From: Vallitalea longa | GTDB taxonomy: Bacteria > Bacillota > Clostridia > Lachnospirales > Vallitaleaceae | NCBI RefSeq assembly: GCF_027923465.1 | Contig: NZ_BRLB01000027.1 | Location: 1 to 57,778 of the forward strand | Length of the DNA: 57,778 nt | Direction: 5' to 3' | In this document: piece after piece, positions 10,360 through 18,573 of the stretch | Position numbering within the stretch: the first letter of the stretch is position 1 | How the letters are laid out: each line of letters begins with the position of its first letter | The notes under the pieces: generated by a model | What the model was told of the DNA's origin: nothing | Seen by the model: only the letters and a program-made list of their open reading frames with translations | Databases searched by the model: none | Made by a program: the position numbers and the translations under genes

Positions 10360-11325
10360 ATGATAGTCAAAAAAAGTTGTATTGCTATAGCTTTAGCTGG
10401 TGTAATGACATTAGGTACTGGAATTACCTCTCAGGCAATATCAGATACTGATATTATTTGTTATAATAGTGAAGAGATCATGAAGAAACCTGTATCCATA
10501 GATACTAATATTGGTGTAGAAGGTCTAGCATACCAGAAAGATGGTTATTTGATGCTACCCCTTAGATTAACATGTGAAAGATTAGGTATGGATGTAAAAT
10601 GGGTAGGCGAAACACGTTCTGTTGAAATATCAAAAGATAGTATATGGACATCTATTACTTTAGAGAAAGACTCCTATTTCCAAGGAAGAATGGCTCCATT
10701 TTCATTAGGCATAGCTCCTGAATTAATTGATGAATCAACATATGTACCCGCTGAATTCTTTAATGAAATATTTGATCAAGACGTTTTTGATATATTTGAG
10801 AGAAATAAAGTTGACGGAACTGTAAGTAATATTATAGAAACTAAGAATGGAAAATTAATTAGTGTTGAGTATGATGAAAACAAAATAATATTTATTGTTA
10901 ACGACAATACAAAAATTGCTGATAAATTCACTAATCAAGAATTAAATGTTGACGACATTGAAGAAGGCGATAGACTAATAGCTATACATGACTCTAAAAT
11001 GACTATGTCTTTACCTCCTCAAACATATGCCTATAGCATTAATGTTGAAAAAGCAGATACGATAAAAGGAGTAACATCAAATATAACACAAACAAAAAAT
11101 GGACATATGCTTACTGTTGACTATGATGAAAACAAAACAATTATATTTAACATTAGTGATGAAACGAAAATAACCGATCAAACTACAGGTGAAATCAAAG
11201 ATATTACTGATATAAAAAATGGAGATGAACTTGTAGTGAAACATAGTAAAATTATGACTAAATCAATACCTCCTCAAACCGTTGCTTATGAAATTCAGAT
11301 TTGTTCTAATGTAAAAGACAAATAA
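10360..11325 (+). CDS. Exported stalk-domain protein with two C-terminal tandem repeats
   Basis: A 321-residue exported protein. It has a signal peptide (about residues 1-26, ending TSQA), a copper amine oxidase N-terminal-like stalk domain (about 45-145: YLMLPLRLTCERLGMDVKW, then STYVPAEFFNEIF), and two tandem repeats of about 78 residues. Repeat 1 (about 151-227) and repeat 2 (about 232-313) share GxxSNIxxTKNG, YDENK, DxTKI, GDxL and SxPPQTxAY. The stalk domain is usually a non-catalytic cell-wall or extracellular module. Function unknown. GGAAGG ribosome-binding site; transcribed alone with its own terminator. Confidence 0.82.
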   Translation: MIVKKSCIAIALAGVMTLGTGITSQAISDTDIICYNSEEIMKKPVSIDTNIGVEGLAYQKDGYLMLPLRLTCERLGMDVKWVGETRSVEISKDSIWTSITLEKDSYFQGRMAPFSLGIAPELIDESTYVPAEFFNEIFDQDVFDIFERNKVDGTVSNIIETKNGKLISVEYDENKIIFIVNDNTKIADKFTNQELNVDDIEEGDRLIAIHDSKMTMSLPPQTYAYSINVEKADTIKGVTSNITQTKNGHMLTVDYDENKTIIFNISDETKITDQTTGEIKDITDIKNGDELVVKHSKIMTKSIPPQTVAYEIQICSNVKDK

Positions 11326-11369
11326 TAGATAACAAATAAAAGGGATTCATATAAAAAATCAATCTATAA

Positions 11370-11413
11370 AAACTCAGTTAAGATTAGTTTTACTATTCTT
11401 AACTGAGTTTTTT
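11370..11413 (+). terminator. Intrinsic terminator of the stalk-domain gene
   Basis: A perfect 14-bp stem (11370-11383 with 11397-11410), 13-nt loop and trailing T-run lie 45 bp past the stop codon. Confidence 0.92.
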
Positions 11414-11476
11414 GTATGATATAATTTAATTCTATTAAATAATCCTACATATTATTATTTTTGTTATAAAATTATA

Positions 11477-11590
11477 GAACAAAAGAGGCTATGCCTCGTT
11501 CCGCAAAGCGGATTTGTCGTTAGGAAAGTTTCCTTAGCGCATATGAAAACGTTCCTATTTCATATGCTTAAAAAGTAGGACTTTCCTATA
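11477..11590. repeat. Dispersed structured repeat, copy A
   Basis: A non-coding element that recurs at 18476. The best conserved part (11500-11530) includes the small palindrome CCGCAAAGCGG and a GGAAAG/CTTTCC-type pairing. Copy A also has a GCATATGAAA/TTTCATATGC inverted repeat (about 11539-11577). Its local base composition is more GC-rich than its surroundings. It lies between a terminator and tRNA-Thr. It may be a REP/MITE-like element or a structured RNA; which cannot be told here. Confidence 0.75.
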
Positions 11591-11614
11591 AGATAAAAAA
11601 TAATAAATAAAAAA

Positions 11615-11687
11615 AGCTGAAGAGCAGACTTGAACTGCCGACTTCTTGCTTACCATGCAAGTACTCTACCTACTGAGTTACTCCAGC
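11615..11687 (-). tRNA. tRNA-Thr (anticodon GGU)
   Basis: A 73-nt cloverleaf on the minus strand. The acceptor GCTGGAG pairs with CTTCAGC (one G-U), the D-stem is ACTC/GAGT, and the anticodon stem CTTGC/GCAAG encloses ATGGTAA with anticodon GGT. The T-arm GGCAG-TTCAAGT-CTGCT is intact. No 3' CCA is encoded. A T-rich run follows the 3' end. Confidence 0.95.
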
Positions 11688-11732
11688 ACACTGACTAATT
11701 TTATAATAATTTTAGGGGTTTGTCAAGCATTA

Positions 11733-12374
11733 TCAAACCCCTTTTTCAACTAAAATAATCTCAACTTTTTTCTTTATTCTCTGTAACGCATTATCAATCG
11801 ATTTTACAGGTCTATCAAGATTAACTGCTATCTCAACATAACTTTTACCATATATATAACTTTGTAAAACTTCTTTTTCAAGTTTACTTAGTCTTTCTGA
11901 AAGTTCATGCTCAATAATACTTAGGTTTTCCTGTCCAATTAATAACTCTTCAGGATTAATAATTTTTCTAGATGGCATTTTATCGATCAAAGTCGTTTTA
12001 TCATTTTCTTCCTCATAAGATGGTTTATTTAATGAAATATATGAGTTCAAAGGAAGATGTTTTTGTCTTGTAGATGCCTTCACAGCTGATATCATCTGTC
12101 TTGTCACACATAAATCAGCAAAAGAATAGAAGGACGCAGTCTTTTCTTCTTTAAAATCGCGAATTGCCTTAAAGAGTCCAATCATACCTTCTTGAATAAT
12201 ATCATCTCTGCTAGCACCTATTAAAAAATAAGATTTTGCTTTCTTTTCAACCAAAATTTTATACTTATTCATTAAGTAATCTAGAGCTTCGTTATCCCCT
12301 TCTCTCACTAACTCCACAAGTTGTTCATCTGAATACGTAACATATGAATCGTCGTACCAAGTAGCATAATCCAA
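11733..12374 (-). CDS. sigH: RNA polymerase sporulation/stationary-phase sigma factor SigH (Spo0H)
   Basis: This sigma-70 family factor, 213 residues, directs transcription of early sporulation genes. Region 2 (about residues 20-105) carries the core-binding segment DDIIQEGMIGLFKAIRDF and the -10 recognition region FYSFADLCVTRQMISAVKASTRQKH; region 4 (about 150-205) has the HTH YGKSYVEIAVNLDRPVKSIDNALQRIKKK. The start is a TTG at 12374 with GAGGGG 9 nt upstream; no in-frame ATG lies close by. It is 17 bp downstream of yacP, the same order as in Bacillus. The weak start codon may keep the level low. Confidence 0.95.
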   Translation of the reverse strand: MDYATWYDDSYVTYSDEQLVELVREGDNEALDYLMNKYKILVEKKAKSYFLIGASRDDIIQEGMIGLFKAIRDFKEEKTASFYSFADLCVTRQMISAVKASTRQKHLPLNSYISLNKPSYEEENDKTTLIDKMPSRKIINPEELLIGQENLSIIEHELSERLSKLEKEVLQSYIYGKSYVEIAVNLDRPVKSIDNALQRIKKKVEIILVEKGV

Positions 12375-12391
12375 CTACATCAACCCCTCTA

Positions 12392-12904
12392 TCATTTTCT
12401 ACGCATCTTTTCCATCCATTCTAAAACTTTAGAGTCTAGGTGACCTTCTAAACGATTATTATCAATCTGTATTTTCTCAATAAAATTCTTTCGAATATCT
12501 TTATCCATCATATTTATCTCGTTATGTAATTCTCTAGCTGATATTCTGCTAGCACCTTTTCCTAGGATAATAGTTTGTTCAAGTCCATCTGATGTAGCTA
12601 CCCTTACTCTGTAATCTCTTCCTATTAGATGAGCGACTTTTTCAATATAATGATCAGCTGTCTCAACTTCTTTTGTAAATACTACATCAATGTTATTATA
12701 TCTTTCGATACTTCTATTTCCTTTCACTCTATGTGCATCAAATACAACTATTACATTTATTTTTTTATAGCCTTGGTAATTAGACATTATATCTAATAAT
12801 TTCTTTCTAGCTATTTCTAGACTCTCTTCTTCTAATGCTTTCTTCAGCTTGTCCCAAGCATAAATAATATTGTACCCATCTACTAATAGAAATTCTCGTG
12901 TCAA
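12392..12904 (-). CDS. NYN-domain ribonuclease, YacP/Rae1 family
   Basis: A 170-residue PIN-like NYN-domain protein. The Bacillus homologue Rae1 (YacP) cuts mRNA within the translating ribosome. The N-terminal LLVDGYNIIYAW carries the first catalytic aspartate, VIVVFDAHRVKG a second acidic site, and VRVATSDGLEQ the third. It starts with TTG at 12904, just before the conserved LLVDGYN, with AAGGCGG upstream. It lies between rlmB and sigH as in Bacillus, though 212 bp separate it from rlmB. Confidence 0.92.
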   Translation of the reverse strand: MTREFLLVDGYNIIYAWDKLKKALEEESLEIARKKLLDIMSNYQGYKKINVIVVFDAHRVKGNRSIERYNNIDVVFTKEVETADHYIEKVAHLIGRDYRVRVATSDGLEQTIILGKGASRISARELHNEINMMDKDIRKNFIEKIQIDNNRLEGHLDSKVLEWMEKMRRK

Positions 12905-13116
12905 AACTTATCCGCCTTCCAACTTAATTTGAAAGCATATTTAAGTATACTATATAATTTCTAGTTTGTAAATGTTATTACACCAATTTCAATTATGATA
13001 ATTCACCTATAATCCTTAATATTTAATAATCAAAAGATCATACAGCAATAACTTTAACATGTCTAATATCTGTTAATATACTTATATATTATTTCAATCA
13101 AAATCATAGTATACTT

Positions 13117-13860
13117 TTAATTATATTCTCTCTGTCTTAATGCTTCATAGGTTAAAACTCCTGCAGCAACAGATGCATTCAGTGAAGTTATATCGCCTTT
13201 CATTGGTACCTTCACTATGAAATCACATTTGTCTTTCACATTCTTAGATACTCCTTCACCTTCATTACCAATAACTATTGCAAGAGAACCTTTTAAATCA
13301 ACATCATACATAAGGTCACCTTCCATATCAGCACAAGCTATCCAAAAACCTTCTTTTTTAAGCTCATCAATAGTTCTAGCAACATTAGTTACTCTTGCTA
13401 CTTTCGTATATTCTATTGCACCAGCTGATGTTTTTGCAACAGTCGAAGTCAAACCTACCGCCCTTCTCTTAGGAATAATTATACCATGAACACCTACAAT
13501 ATTAGCCGTTCTAAGTATAGCTCCTAGATTATGTGGATCTTCAATACTATCAAGAATTATAATAAAAGGAGCTTCTCCTTTATCAGCAGCTATTTGTACT
13601 ATATCTTTTACATCAACGTAGTTATATGCCGCTGCATAAGCTATGACTCCTTGATGTTTTTTTGTAATGGAAATATCATTTAATTTGTCTTTATTTACAA
13701 AATTAACAATAATATTTCTCTTTCTTGCTTCTGCTACGATTTTTTTTAATGGACCGTCATGTTTGCCATCTATAATAAAAACCTTATCTATACTTCTATC
13801 AGCTTTTAGCGCTTCTGCTACAGCATTTCTTCCTTCTAATATTAAATCATTATTATCCAT
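13117..13860 (-). CDS. rlmB: 23S rRNA (guanosine-2'-O-)-methyltransferase RlmB/TrmH family
   Basis: A 247-residue SPOUT methyltransferase. The short N-terminal substrate-binding domain (LILEGRNAVAEAL) is followed by the SPOUT domain with the three standard motifs: ILDSIEDPHNLGAILRTAN, IVIGNEGEGVS and VPMKGDITSLNASVAAGVL, which form the trefoil-knot SAM site. RlmB methylates a 23S rRNA guanosine near the peptidyl-transferase region; some members act on tRNA. GAGAGG precedes the ATG. It follows the flippase gene by 16 bp. Confidence 0.93.
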   Translation of the reverse strand: MDNNDLILEGRNAVAEALKADRSIDKVFIIDGKHDGPLKKIVAEARKRNIIVNFVNKDKLNDISITKKHQGVIAYAAAYNYVDVKDIVQIAADKGEAPFIIILDSIEDPHNLGAILRTANIVGVHGIIIPKRRAVGLTSTVAKTSAGAIEYTKVARVTNVARTIDELKKEGFWIACADMEGDLMYDVDLKGSLAIVIGNEGEGVSKNVKDKCDFIVKVPMKGDITSLNASVAAGVLTYEALRQREYN

Positions 13861-13876
13861 AACTATACCTCTCTTG

Positions 13877-15478
13877 TTATTTTATGAGTTTCATATTTTT
13901 TAGCCTTTTAACAATTTTTTCATTGTTAGGGATAAATGCAAAATCTTCCTCTTGCAATGTTCTTGTTACTATTAACATTATTACATATACTATTATACCA
14001 CATATTATAGATAATAAAGTAGCTATAGTATTGCTATTGACCAATTCAATCATACCATTATATATCAACCAAACGCTTAATCCCATAATGCCAGTTGAAA
14101 TTAAAGGTTTTATAATTATTTTTATCACATTAAGCTTTAATTTGGTTTCTTTTTTTATCATCAGATAGTTCAATAAGACATAAATAATATAATAACATAT
14201 TGAACCAATAATAGCACCTTTTAATTGTAATTCGCTTGCAACTAAAACATAATTCATTATAACTTTTATGACTATACTTACTGCAAGAGATATTAATGGA
14301 AAATAATATTTACCCATTCCTTGTAATATACCTGCTAATGCCTGTCCTAGTATTATAAATATCAAACAGATACTATATAGCCTCAAGTACTCATACCCAG
14401 CAGATGTAGGATATAATAATTCCATTATAGGCTTTGCCAGCAAAAATAAGCCAATAGCTGCAGGTAAAGCAAGTAAAAGTGCAAATCTTATCGCCAATTT
14501 TATTTTAGCTACTAAATCCTCTAAGTTTTTCTTAGTTACAGCAATAGATACAGCTGGAACTATGCTAATCATAAGTGCAAGACTTATAGTAAGAGGAACA
14601 TTGATTATAGTAAATGCGTTACCCATTTGTCCATACATATCAACTGCCTGCAATTTATCTATTGATATCGCTCCAAGTCGCTTATAGATAGTACTAGAAT
14701 CTATAAGATTCATTATAGAATATGCAGCAGAGACAATTGTTATGGGTATTGCTATAACTATAAGTTTTTTAGCTACTGCATTAAAAGCAATATGCCTTTT
14801 ATGAGATGAAAAATCTATTTTTTCATTTATTCTATATCTACGTCTCAAATAGTACAATATTATAAATACTGTAGAGACCAAAAATCCCAATGAAGTACCT
14901 AGTGCTGCTCCACCTACTGACATAGTGATACTATAATTCATATTTATTAGAAAATATGTAATCCCTATACCTAAAATTACTTTAGTGATGTTTTCAATAA
15001 TTTGAGTCAATGCCGTAGGAACCATTATCTGCATTCCTTGAAAGTAGCCTTTAAAAGCTCCTGTAATAGAAATAAAAATAGGAGATACAGCTAGTCCATA
15101 AATAACGTATCTAACTTCATTTGGCCAATCTCCAAGCTTAATGATTTGGTCAACGCCCAGTACCATTATTAATGAAATAAATGCTCCAAATATGCTAATC
15201 AGAATTAAGGAATATTTATAAATATAGTGAGCATTATAATAATCTTCCTCTGCTATTTTTTCTGATGTCAATTTTGATAGAGCATTAGGTATTCCTACTA
15301 AAGATGCAGAAACCAGTATTGAATAAAGGGGATACACAGTGGTGTAATATCCAATACCTTCAGTACCAACCAAGTATGCCAAAGGTATTCTATATAATGC
15401 ACTGAATATTTTTGCTATCAAACCTGCAATTGAAAGAATCATTGCCCCTTTTACAAATGTTTTTGTTTGCGTAGTCAT
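13877..15478 (-). CDS. SpoVB/MurJ-type polysaccharide flippase (MOP superfamily)
   Basis: A 533-residue polytopic membrane protein with about 14 membrane segments. The N-terminus (KGAMILSIAGLIAKIFSALYRIPLAYLVGTEGIGYY) is typical of SpoVB/YtgP-like flippases of the MOP superfamily, which move lipid-linked oligosaccharides across the membrane; SpoVB is needed for spore cortex formation. Its ATG overlaps the mrnC stop by one nucleotide (TAATG), so translation is coupled. In Bacillus no such gene lies here. Which substrate it moves (cortex precursor or another polymer) is not shown by the sequence. Confidence 0.88.
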   Translation of the reverse strand: MTTQTKTFVKGAMILSIAGLIAKIFSALYRIPLAYLVGTEGIGYYTTVYPLYSILVSASLVGIPNALSKLTSEKIAEEDYYNAHYIYKYSLILISIFGAFISLIMVLGVDQIIKLGDWPNEVRYVIYGLAVSPIFISITGAFKGYFQGMQIMVPTALTQIIENITKVILGIGITYFLINMNYSITMSVGGAALGTSLGFLVSTVFIILYYLRRRYRINEKIDFSSHKRHIAFNAVAKKLIVIAIPITIVSAAYSIMNLIDSSTIYKRLGAISIDKLQAVDMYGQMGNAFTIINVPLTISLALMISIVPAVSIAVTKKNLEDLVAKIKLAIRFALLLALPAAIGLFLLAKPIMELLYPTSAGYEYLRLYSICLIFIILGQALAGILQGMGKYYFPLISLAVSIVIKVIMNYVLVASELQLKGAIIGSICYYIIYVLLNYLMIKKETKLKLNVIKIIIKPLISTGIMGLSVWLIYNGMIELVNSNTIATLLSIICGIIVYVIMLIVTRTLQEEDFAFIPNNEKIVKRLKNMKLIK

Positions 15479-15891
15479 TATTCTACTCCTCTAACAATTA
15501 ATTCAATGATTCTTTTAAATCTATTCTTCAAGTATAAAAAACCTATTAAAGCTTCTAGTCCAGTAGCAACTCTATAATCAATCAAAGCTGCATGTTTTGG
15601 TACTGTTGATGACTTAGCGTTTCTTCCTCTTTTGAATATGACTAATTCTTCATCGGTCAATATATCTTCAATTCTTCTAAACATCTTAGCTTGTGCAGAT
15701 GCCTTAACATAACTGCTAGTCTTTTTATGCAGTTTGTTAACTGGTGCATTTCCTTCTGCTATAACTTTTGACTTGATAACCAAATCATATACACTATCTC
15801 CAATATATGCAAGAACTAAAGGTGAATACTGCTTAGGATCTACGTCTTTTATTTCTAGACTATCTTTAAAATAGTCAATAAACTCTTGCAT
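15478..15891 (-). CDS. mrnC: Mini-ribonuclease III
   Basis: A 137-residue ribonuclease III-like protein lacking the double-strand RNA-binding domain; it matures the ends of 23S rRNA. The RNase III-type segment LAYIGDSVYDLVIKS (about residues 29-43), with the catalytic acidic residues, and KRGRNAKSSTVPK (about 91-103) are typical. It starts 30 bp after cysS, with AAAGGA upstream, and is coupled to the flippase gene. The order cysS-mrnC matches Bacillus (yazC). Confidence 0.93.
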   Translation of the reverse strand: MQEFIDYFKDSLEIKDVDPKQYSPLVLAYIGDSVYDLVIKSKVIAEGNAPVNKLHKKTSSYVKASAQAKMFRRIEDILTDEELVIFKRGRNAKSSTVPKHAALIDYRVATGLEALIGFLYLKNRFKRIIELIVRGVE

Positions 15892-15920
15892 TCATTCCAT
15901 TCCTTTCTCATAAGTATCTA

Positions 15921-17324
15921 TTATCCTCTATGCCAACGTACACCTTCACGTGTATCTTCAAGGATAATACCTTTTTCTTTTAACTCATCTCTTATTTCGT
16001 CAGCTAATGCAAAATCTCTGTCTTTACGAGCTTGCTGTCTTTTTTCAATTAATTTATTTACATCTTCGTCAAGAAGACCTTCTTTTTTCTTACTCTCTAT
16101 TCCTAGTATACCACATAGTTCGTCTATTAGTATAATAATATTATTAATAAACTCTTTTGAAGAATCAGAGTCAGTATTCTTATTAGCGAATTTAACTAAT
16201 TCAAATATTACAGATATAGCATCTGCAGTATTAAAATCGTCTTCCATAGCAGATTCGAATTTATGTTTATATTTCTCTAGTTCTTTATCATTAACAAATA
16301 CAATTTCTTTTTCAGTATAGTCATTCATTTTAGCATCTTCATATAAATAATTTAGATTTTTTCTACCTGTTTGAATCCTTTCCAATCCATTAGCTGCTGC
16401 TCTAATAAGCTCTCGGCTAAAATTAATTGGACTTCTATAGTGAGCATTTAACATAAAAAATCTTACAATATCATATGAAAATTCATCTACTATTTCCCTT
16501 ACTGTAAAGAAATTACCCAAGGATTTTGACATCTTCTTATTATCAACATTAATAAAACCATTATGCATCCAATATTTAGAGAACTGTTTACCATTAGCAG
16601 CCTCACTTTGTGCTATTTCATTTTCATGATGTGGGAATATAAGATCTTCACCACCAGCATGAATATCTATGCTATCTCCAAGATGTTTTTTAGCCATTAC
16701 AGAACACTCTATATGCCACCCTGGTCTACCTTCACCCCAAGGTGACTTCCAAGCAGGTTCTCCTTCTTTCTTAGGTTTCCATAATACAAAGTCCATTGGA
16801 TTTCTTTTTTCTGTATCTACAGCAATTCTAGCTCCTGCCTCTAGATCTTCTTGATTTTTATTAGATAATTTCCCATATGACTCGAATTTTTTGGTTTCAA
16901 AATATACACTGCCATTAACTTCATATGCATAACCTTTTTCTATTAGAGTCTTAATCATTTCAATCATACCACCTATCTCTTCTGTTGCTTTTGGATACAT
17001 GGTAGCAGGTTTAACATCTAATCCCTTTGAATCCACTAGAAATTCTTTCATATATTTACTGGATATTTCTTTAAAATCTACTCCCTCTTCATTAGCTTTT
17101 TTTATAATCTTATCATCTACATCTGTAAAGTTGGTAACATATTTAACATCATAGTTTTTGTATTCAAAGTATTTTCTTACAGTATCAAATACAATTAATG
17201 GTCTTGCATTACCTATATGAATATAATTGTAAACTGTTGGACCGCAGACATACATCTTTATTTTTCCTTCTTCAATAGGTGTAAATGTCTCTTTTTTATT
17301 TGTTAAAGTATTATAGATTTTCAT
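15921..17324 (-). CDS. cysS: Cysteinyl-tRNA synthetase
   Basis: This 467-residue class I aminoacyl-tRNA synthetase charges tRNA-Cys. The HIGH-like motif is YIHIGNARP (about residues 34-42), the zinc ligands include CGPTVYN (C28), ECSVMAKK and HHENEIAQS, and the signature KMSKSLGN is present at about 264-271. The C-terminal region has the anticodon-recognition RDFALADEIRDELKEKG and GVRWHR. It lies 30 bp after cysE and is controlled with it by the upstream cysteine T-box. Confidence 0.98.
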   Translation of the reverse strand: MKIYNTLTNKKETFTPIEEGKIKMYVCGPTVYNYIHIGNARPLIVFDTVRKYFEYKNYDVKYVTNFTDVDDKIIKKANEEGVDFKEISSKYMKEFLVDSKGLDVKPATMYPKATEEIGGMIEMIKTLIEKGYAYEVNGSVYFETKKFESYGKLSNKNQEDLEAGARIAVDTEKRNPMDFVLWKPKKEGEPAWKSPWGEGRPGWHIECSVMAKKHLGDSIDIHAGGEDLIFPHHENEIAQSEAANGKQFSKYWMHNGFINVDNKKMSKSLGNFFTVREIVDEFSYDIVRFFMLNAHYRSPINFSRELIRAAANGLERIQTGRKNLNYLYEDAKMNDYTEKEIVFVNDKELEKYKHKFESAMEDDFNTADAISVIFELVKFANKNTDSDSSKEFINNIIILIDELCGILGIESKKKEGLLDEDVNKLIEKRQQARKDRDFALADEIRDELKEKGIILEDTREGVRWHRG

Positions 17325-17353
17325 TTTATCTTATCCTTCCTCTTTTTTATAGA

Positions 17354-18040
17354 TTATCTACTAATCTTCTCATGCAAAAATAATTTAAAATAATCTTCAG
17401 GTGGTATTGATGCCACCTTTTGCTCTAATTTTTCTATTCTAGTAAGTAATTTGCACATCTCCATTCTTACTGGATCTGGTAGATGAGTCTGGTCTAGTGT
17501 CTCACACGGTGATACCTTTTCATTATTCCTGCGAACAACTCTAGCAGGTATACCTACTACTGTACAATTAGGAGGTACTTCATTTAGCACTACTGACCCT
17601 GCTCCAATTCTACAGTTATCACCAATTTTAAATGAACCGAGTACTTTTGCTCCAGCACTAATCATAACATTATTTCCAATAGTTGGATGTCTTTTCCCAT
17701 GTTCTTTTCCAGTTCCACCTAAAGTTACTCCTTGATAAATAGTTACATCATCACCAATTTCACATGTTTCCCCTATAACTACACCATGACCGTGGTCAAT
17801 AAATAGATTTTTCCCTATAGTAGCACCTGGATGAATTTCTATGCCTGTTTTTTTGGCTGCTCTTTGGGATACCCATCTAGCCCAAAAGTAATGTTTTCTT
17901 TTAAATAATGCGTTAGCTATTCTATAACTCATTATAGCTTTAAAGCTGCCATAAAGGAAGACTTCTGATGTGGATTTTATAGCTGGGTCTCTATCTTTAA
18001 TTACTTTTATCTCTTCTTTTATGAACTTTATTAATCCCAT
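17354..18040 (-). CDS. cysE: Serine O-acetyltransferase
   Basis: CysE makes O-acetylserine from serine and acetyl-CoA, the first step of cysteine synthesis. The 228-residue protein has an N-terminal helical domain and a C-terminal left-handed beta helix with hexapeptide repeats (IHPGATIGKNLFIDHGHGVVIGE, then GVTLGG, IGNNVMISAGAKVLG, IGAGSVV). The catalytic DH pair lies in FIDHGHG. An upstream TTG at 18064 is open, but AAGGAG lies 9 nt before the ATG at 18040, which begins MGLIKFIKEEI, so I use the ATG. It is the first gene behind the T-box. Confidence 0.95.
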   Translation of the reverse strand: MGLIKFIKEEIKVIKDRDPAIKSTSEVFLYGSFKAIMSYRIANALFKRKHYFWARWVSQRAAKKTGIEIHPGATIGKNLFIDHGHGVVIGETCEIGDDVTIYQGVTLGGTGKEHGKRHPTIGNNVMISAGAKVLGSFKIGDNCRIGAGSVVLNEVPPNCTVVGIPARVVRRNNEKVSPCETLDQTHLPDPVRMEMCKLLTRIEKLEQKVASIPPEDYFKLFLHEKISR

Positions 18041-18087
18041 AGTATCACACTCCTTGTTGTTCAATTTAAGTCAATTAAAATTAAATA

Positions 18088-18335
18088 ATAAAAAACTCCA
18101 TCTCTTATAAATAAGAGACGAAGTTATTCCGCGGTTCCACTCTTCTTGAATAATTATAATTATTCCAACTTCTTATCTGTATAACGGTCAGCTCCGTAAC
18201 TAGCTACTATTATTTCACTAGATAAGCTCAAGGATGCACTTCATCTAATTTCACTTAAGGAATGCTTTCAGCCGGTGACACTCCATCTCTTATAAGATCA
18301 TCTAAAATTACTCTTCCTATCAAAGCTTTTGATTA
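18088..18335 (-). promoter_or_regulatory. T-box riboswitch, cysteine-specific (specifier UGC)
   Basis: A tRNA-sensing leader of the cysE-cysS operon on the minus strand. The 5' Stem I signature GATAGGAAGAGTA is at about 18311-18325, the distal GGCTGAAAGC at about 18264-18275, the specifier TGC at 18236-18238 within GAAGTGCATCC, and the T-box sequence AGAGTGGAACCGCGG at 18129-18143. The terminator (18095-18122 with G-U pairs) ends in TTTTTT. Uncharged tRNA-Cys should stabilise the antiterminator and switch on cysE, cysS and possibly the genes down to sigH. Confidence 0.95.
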
Positions 18336-18475
18336 TATTAGTTTTTCATATAGGTTGTCTATTAATATTAATATATTTTATTATATGTCATTTTTTAAAA
18401 TTTGTTAACTTAATAATATATTACCTTAATTAATTAGTCAAGAACATTTTAATATATTACTTTTTCTTAGTTAAC

Positions 18476-18565
18476 GAACAAAAAAGGCTATGACTCGTCC
18501 TGCAAAGCGGATTTGTCGTTAGGAAAGTTTTCTTAGCTCATCTGAAAATGCTTTTGTTTCAACGT
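18476..18565. repeat. Dispersed structured repeat, copy B
   Basis: The second copy of the element at 11477, in the same orientation. About 30 bases around GCAAAGCGGATTTGTCGTT are identical to copy A, and the first 65-70 bases differ at only about ten positions; after about 18545 the copies diverge. It lies between the T-box leader and the end of the next gene. Confidence 0.75.
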
Positions 18566-18573
18566 ATTTTAAT

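Noticed and set aside
11477-11590. Insertion sequence or CRISPR repeat at the structured repeat
   Set aside because: No transposase, no target-site duplication that I can see, and only two distant copies with no regular spacers.
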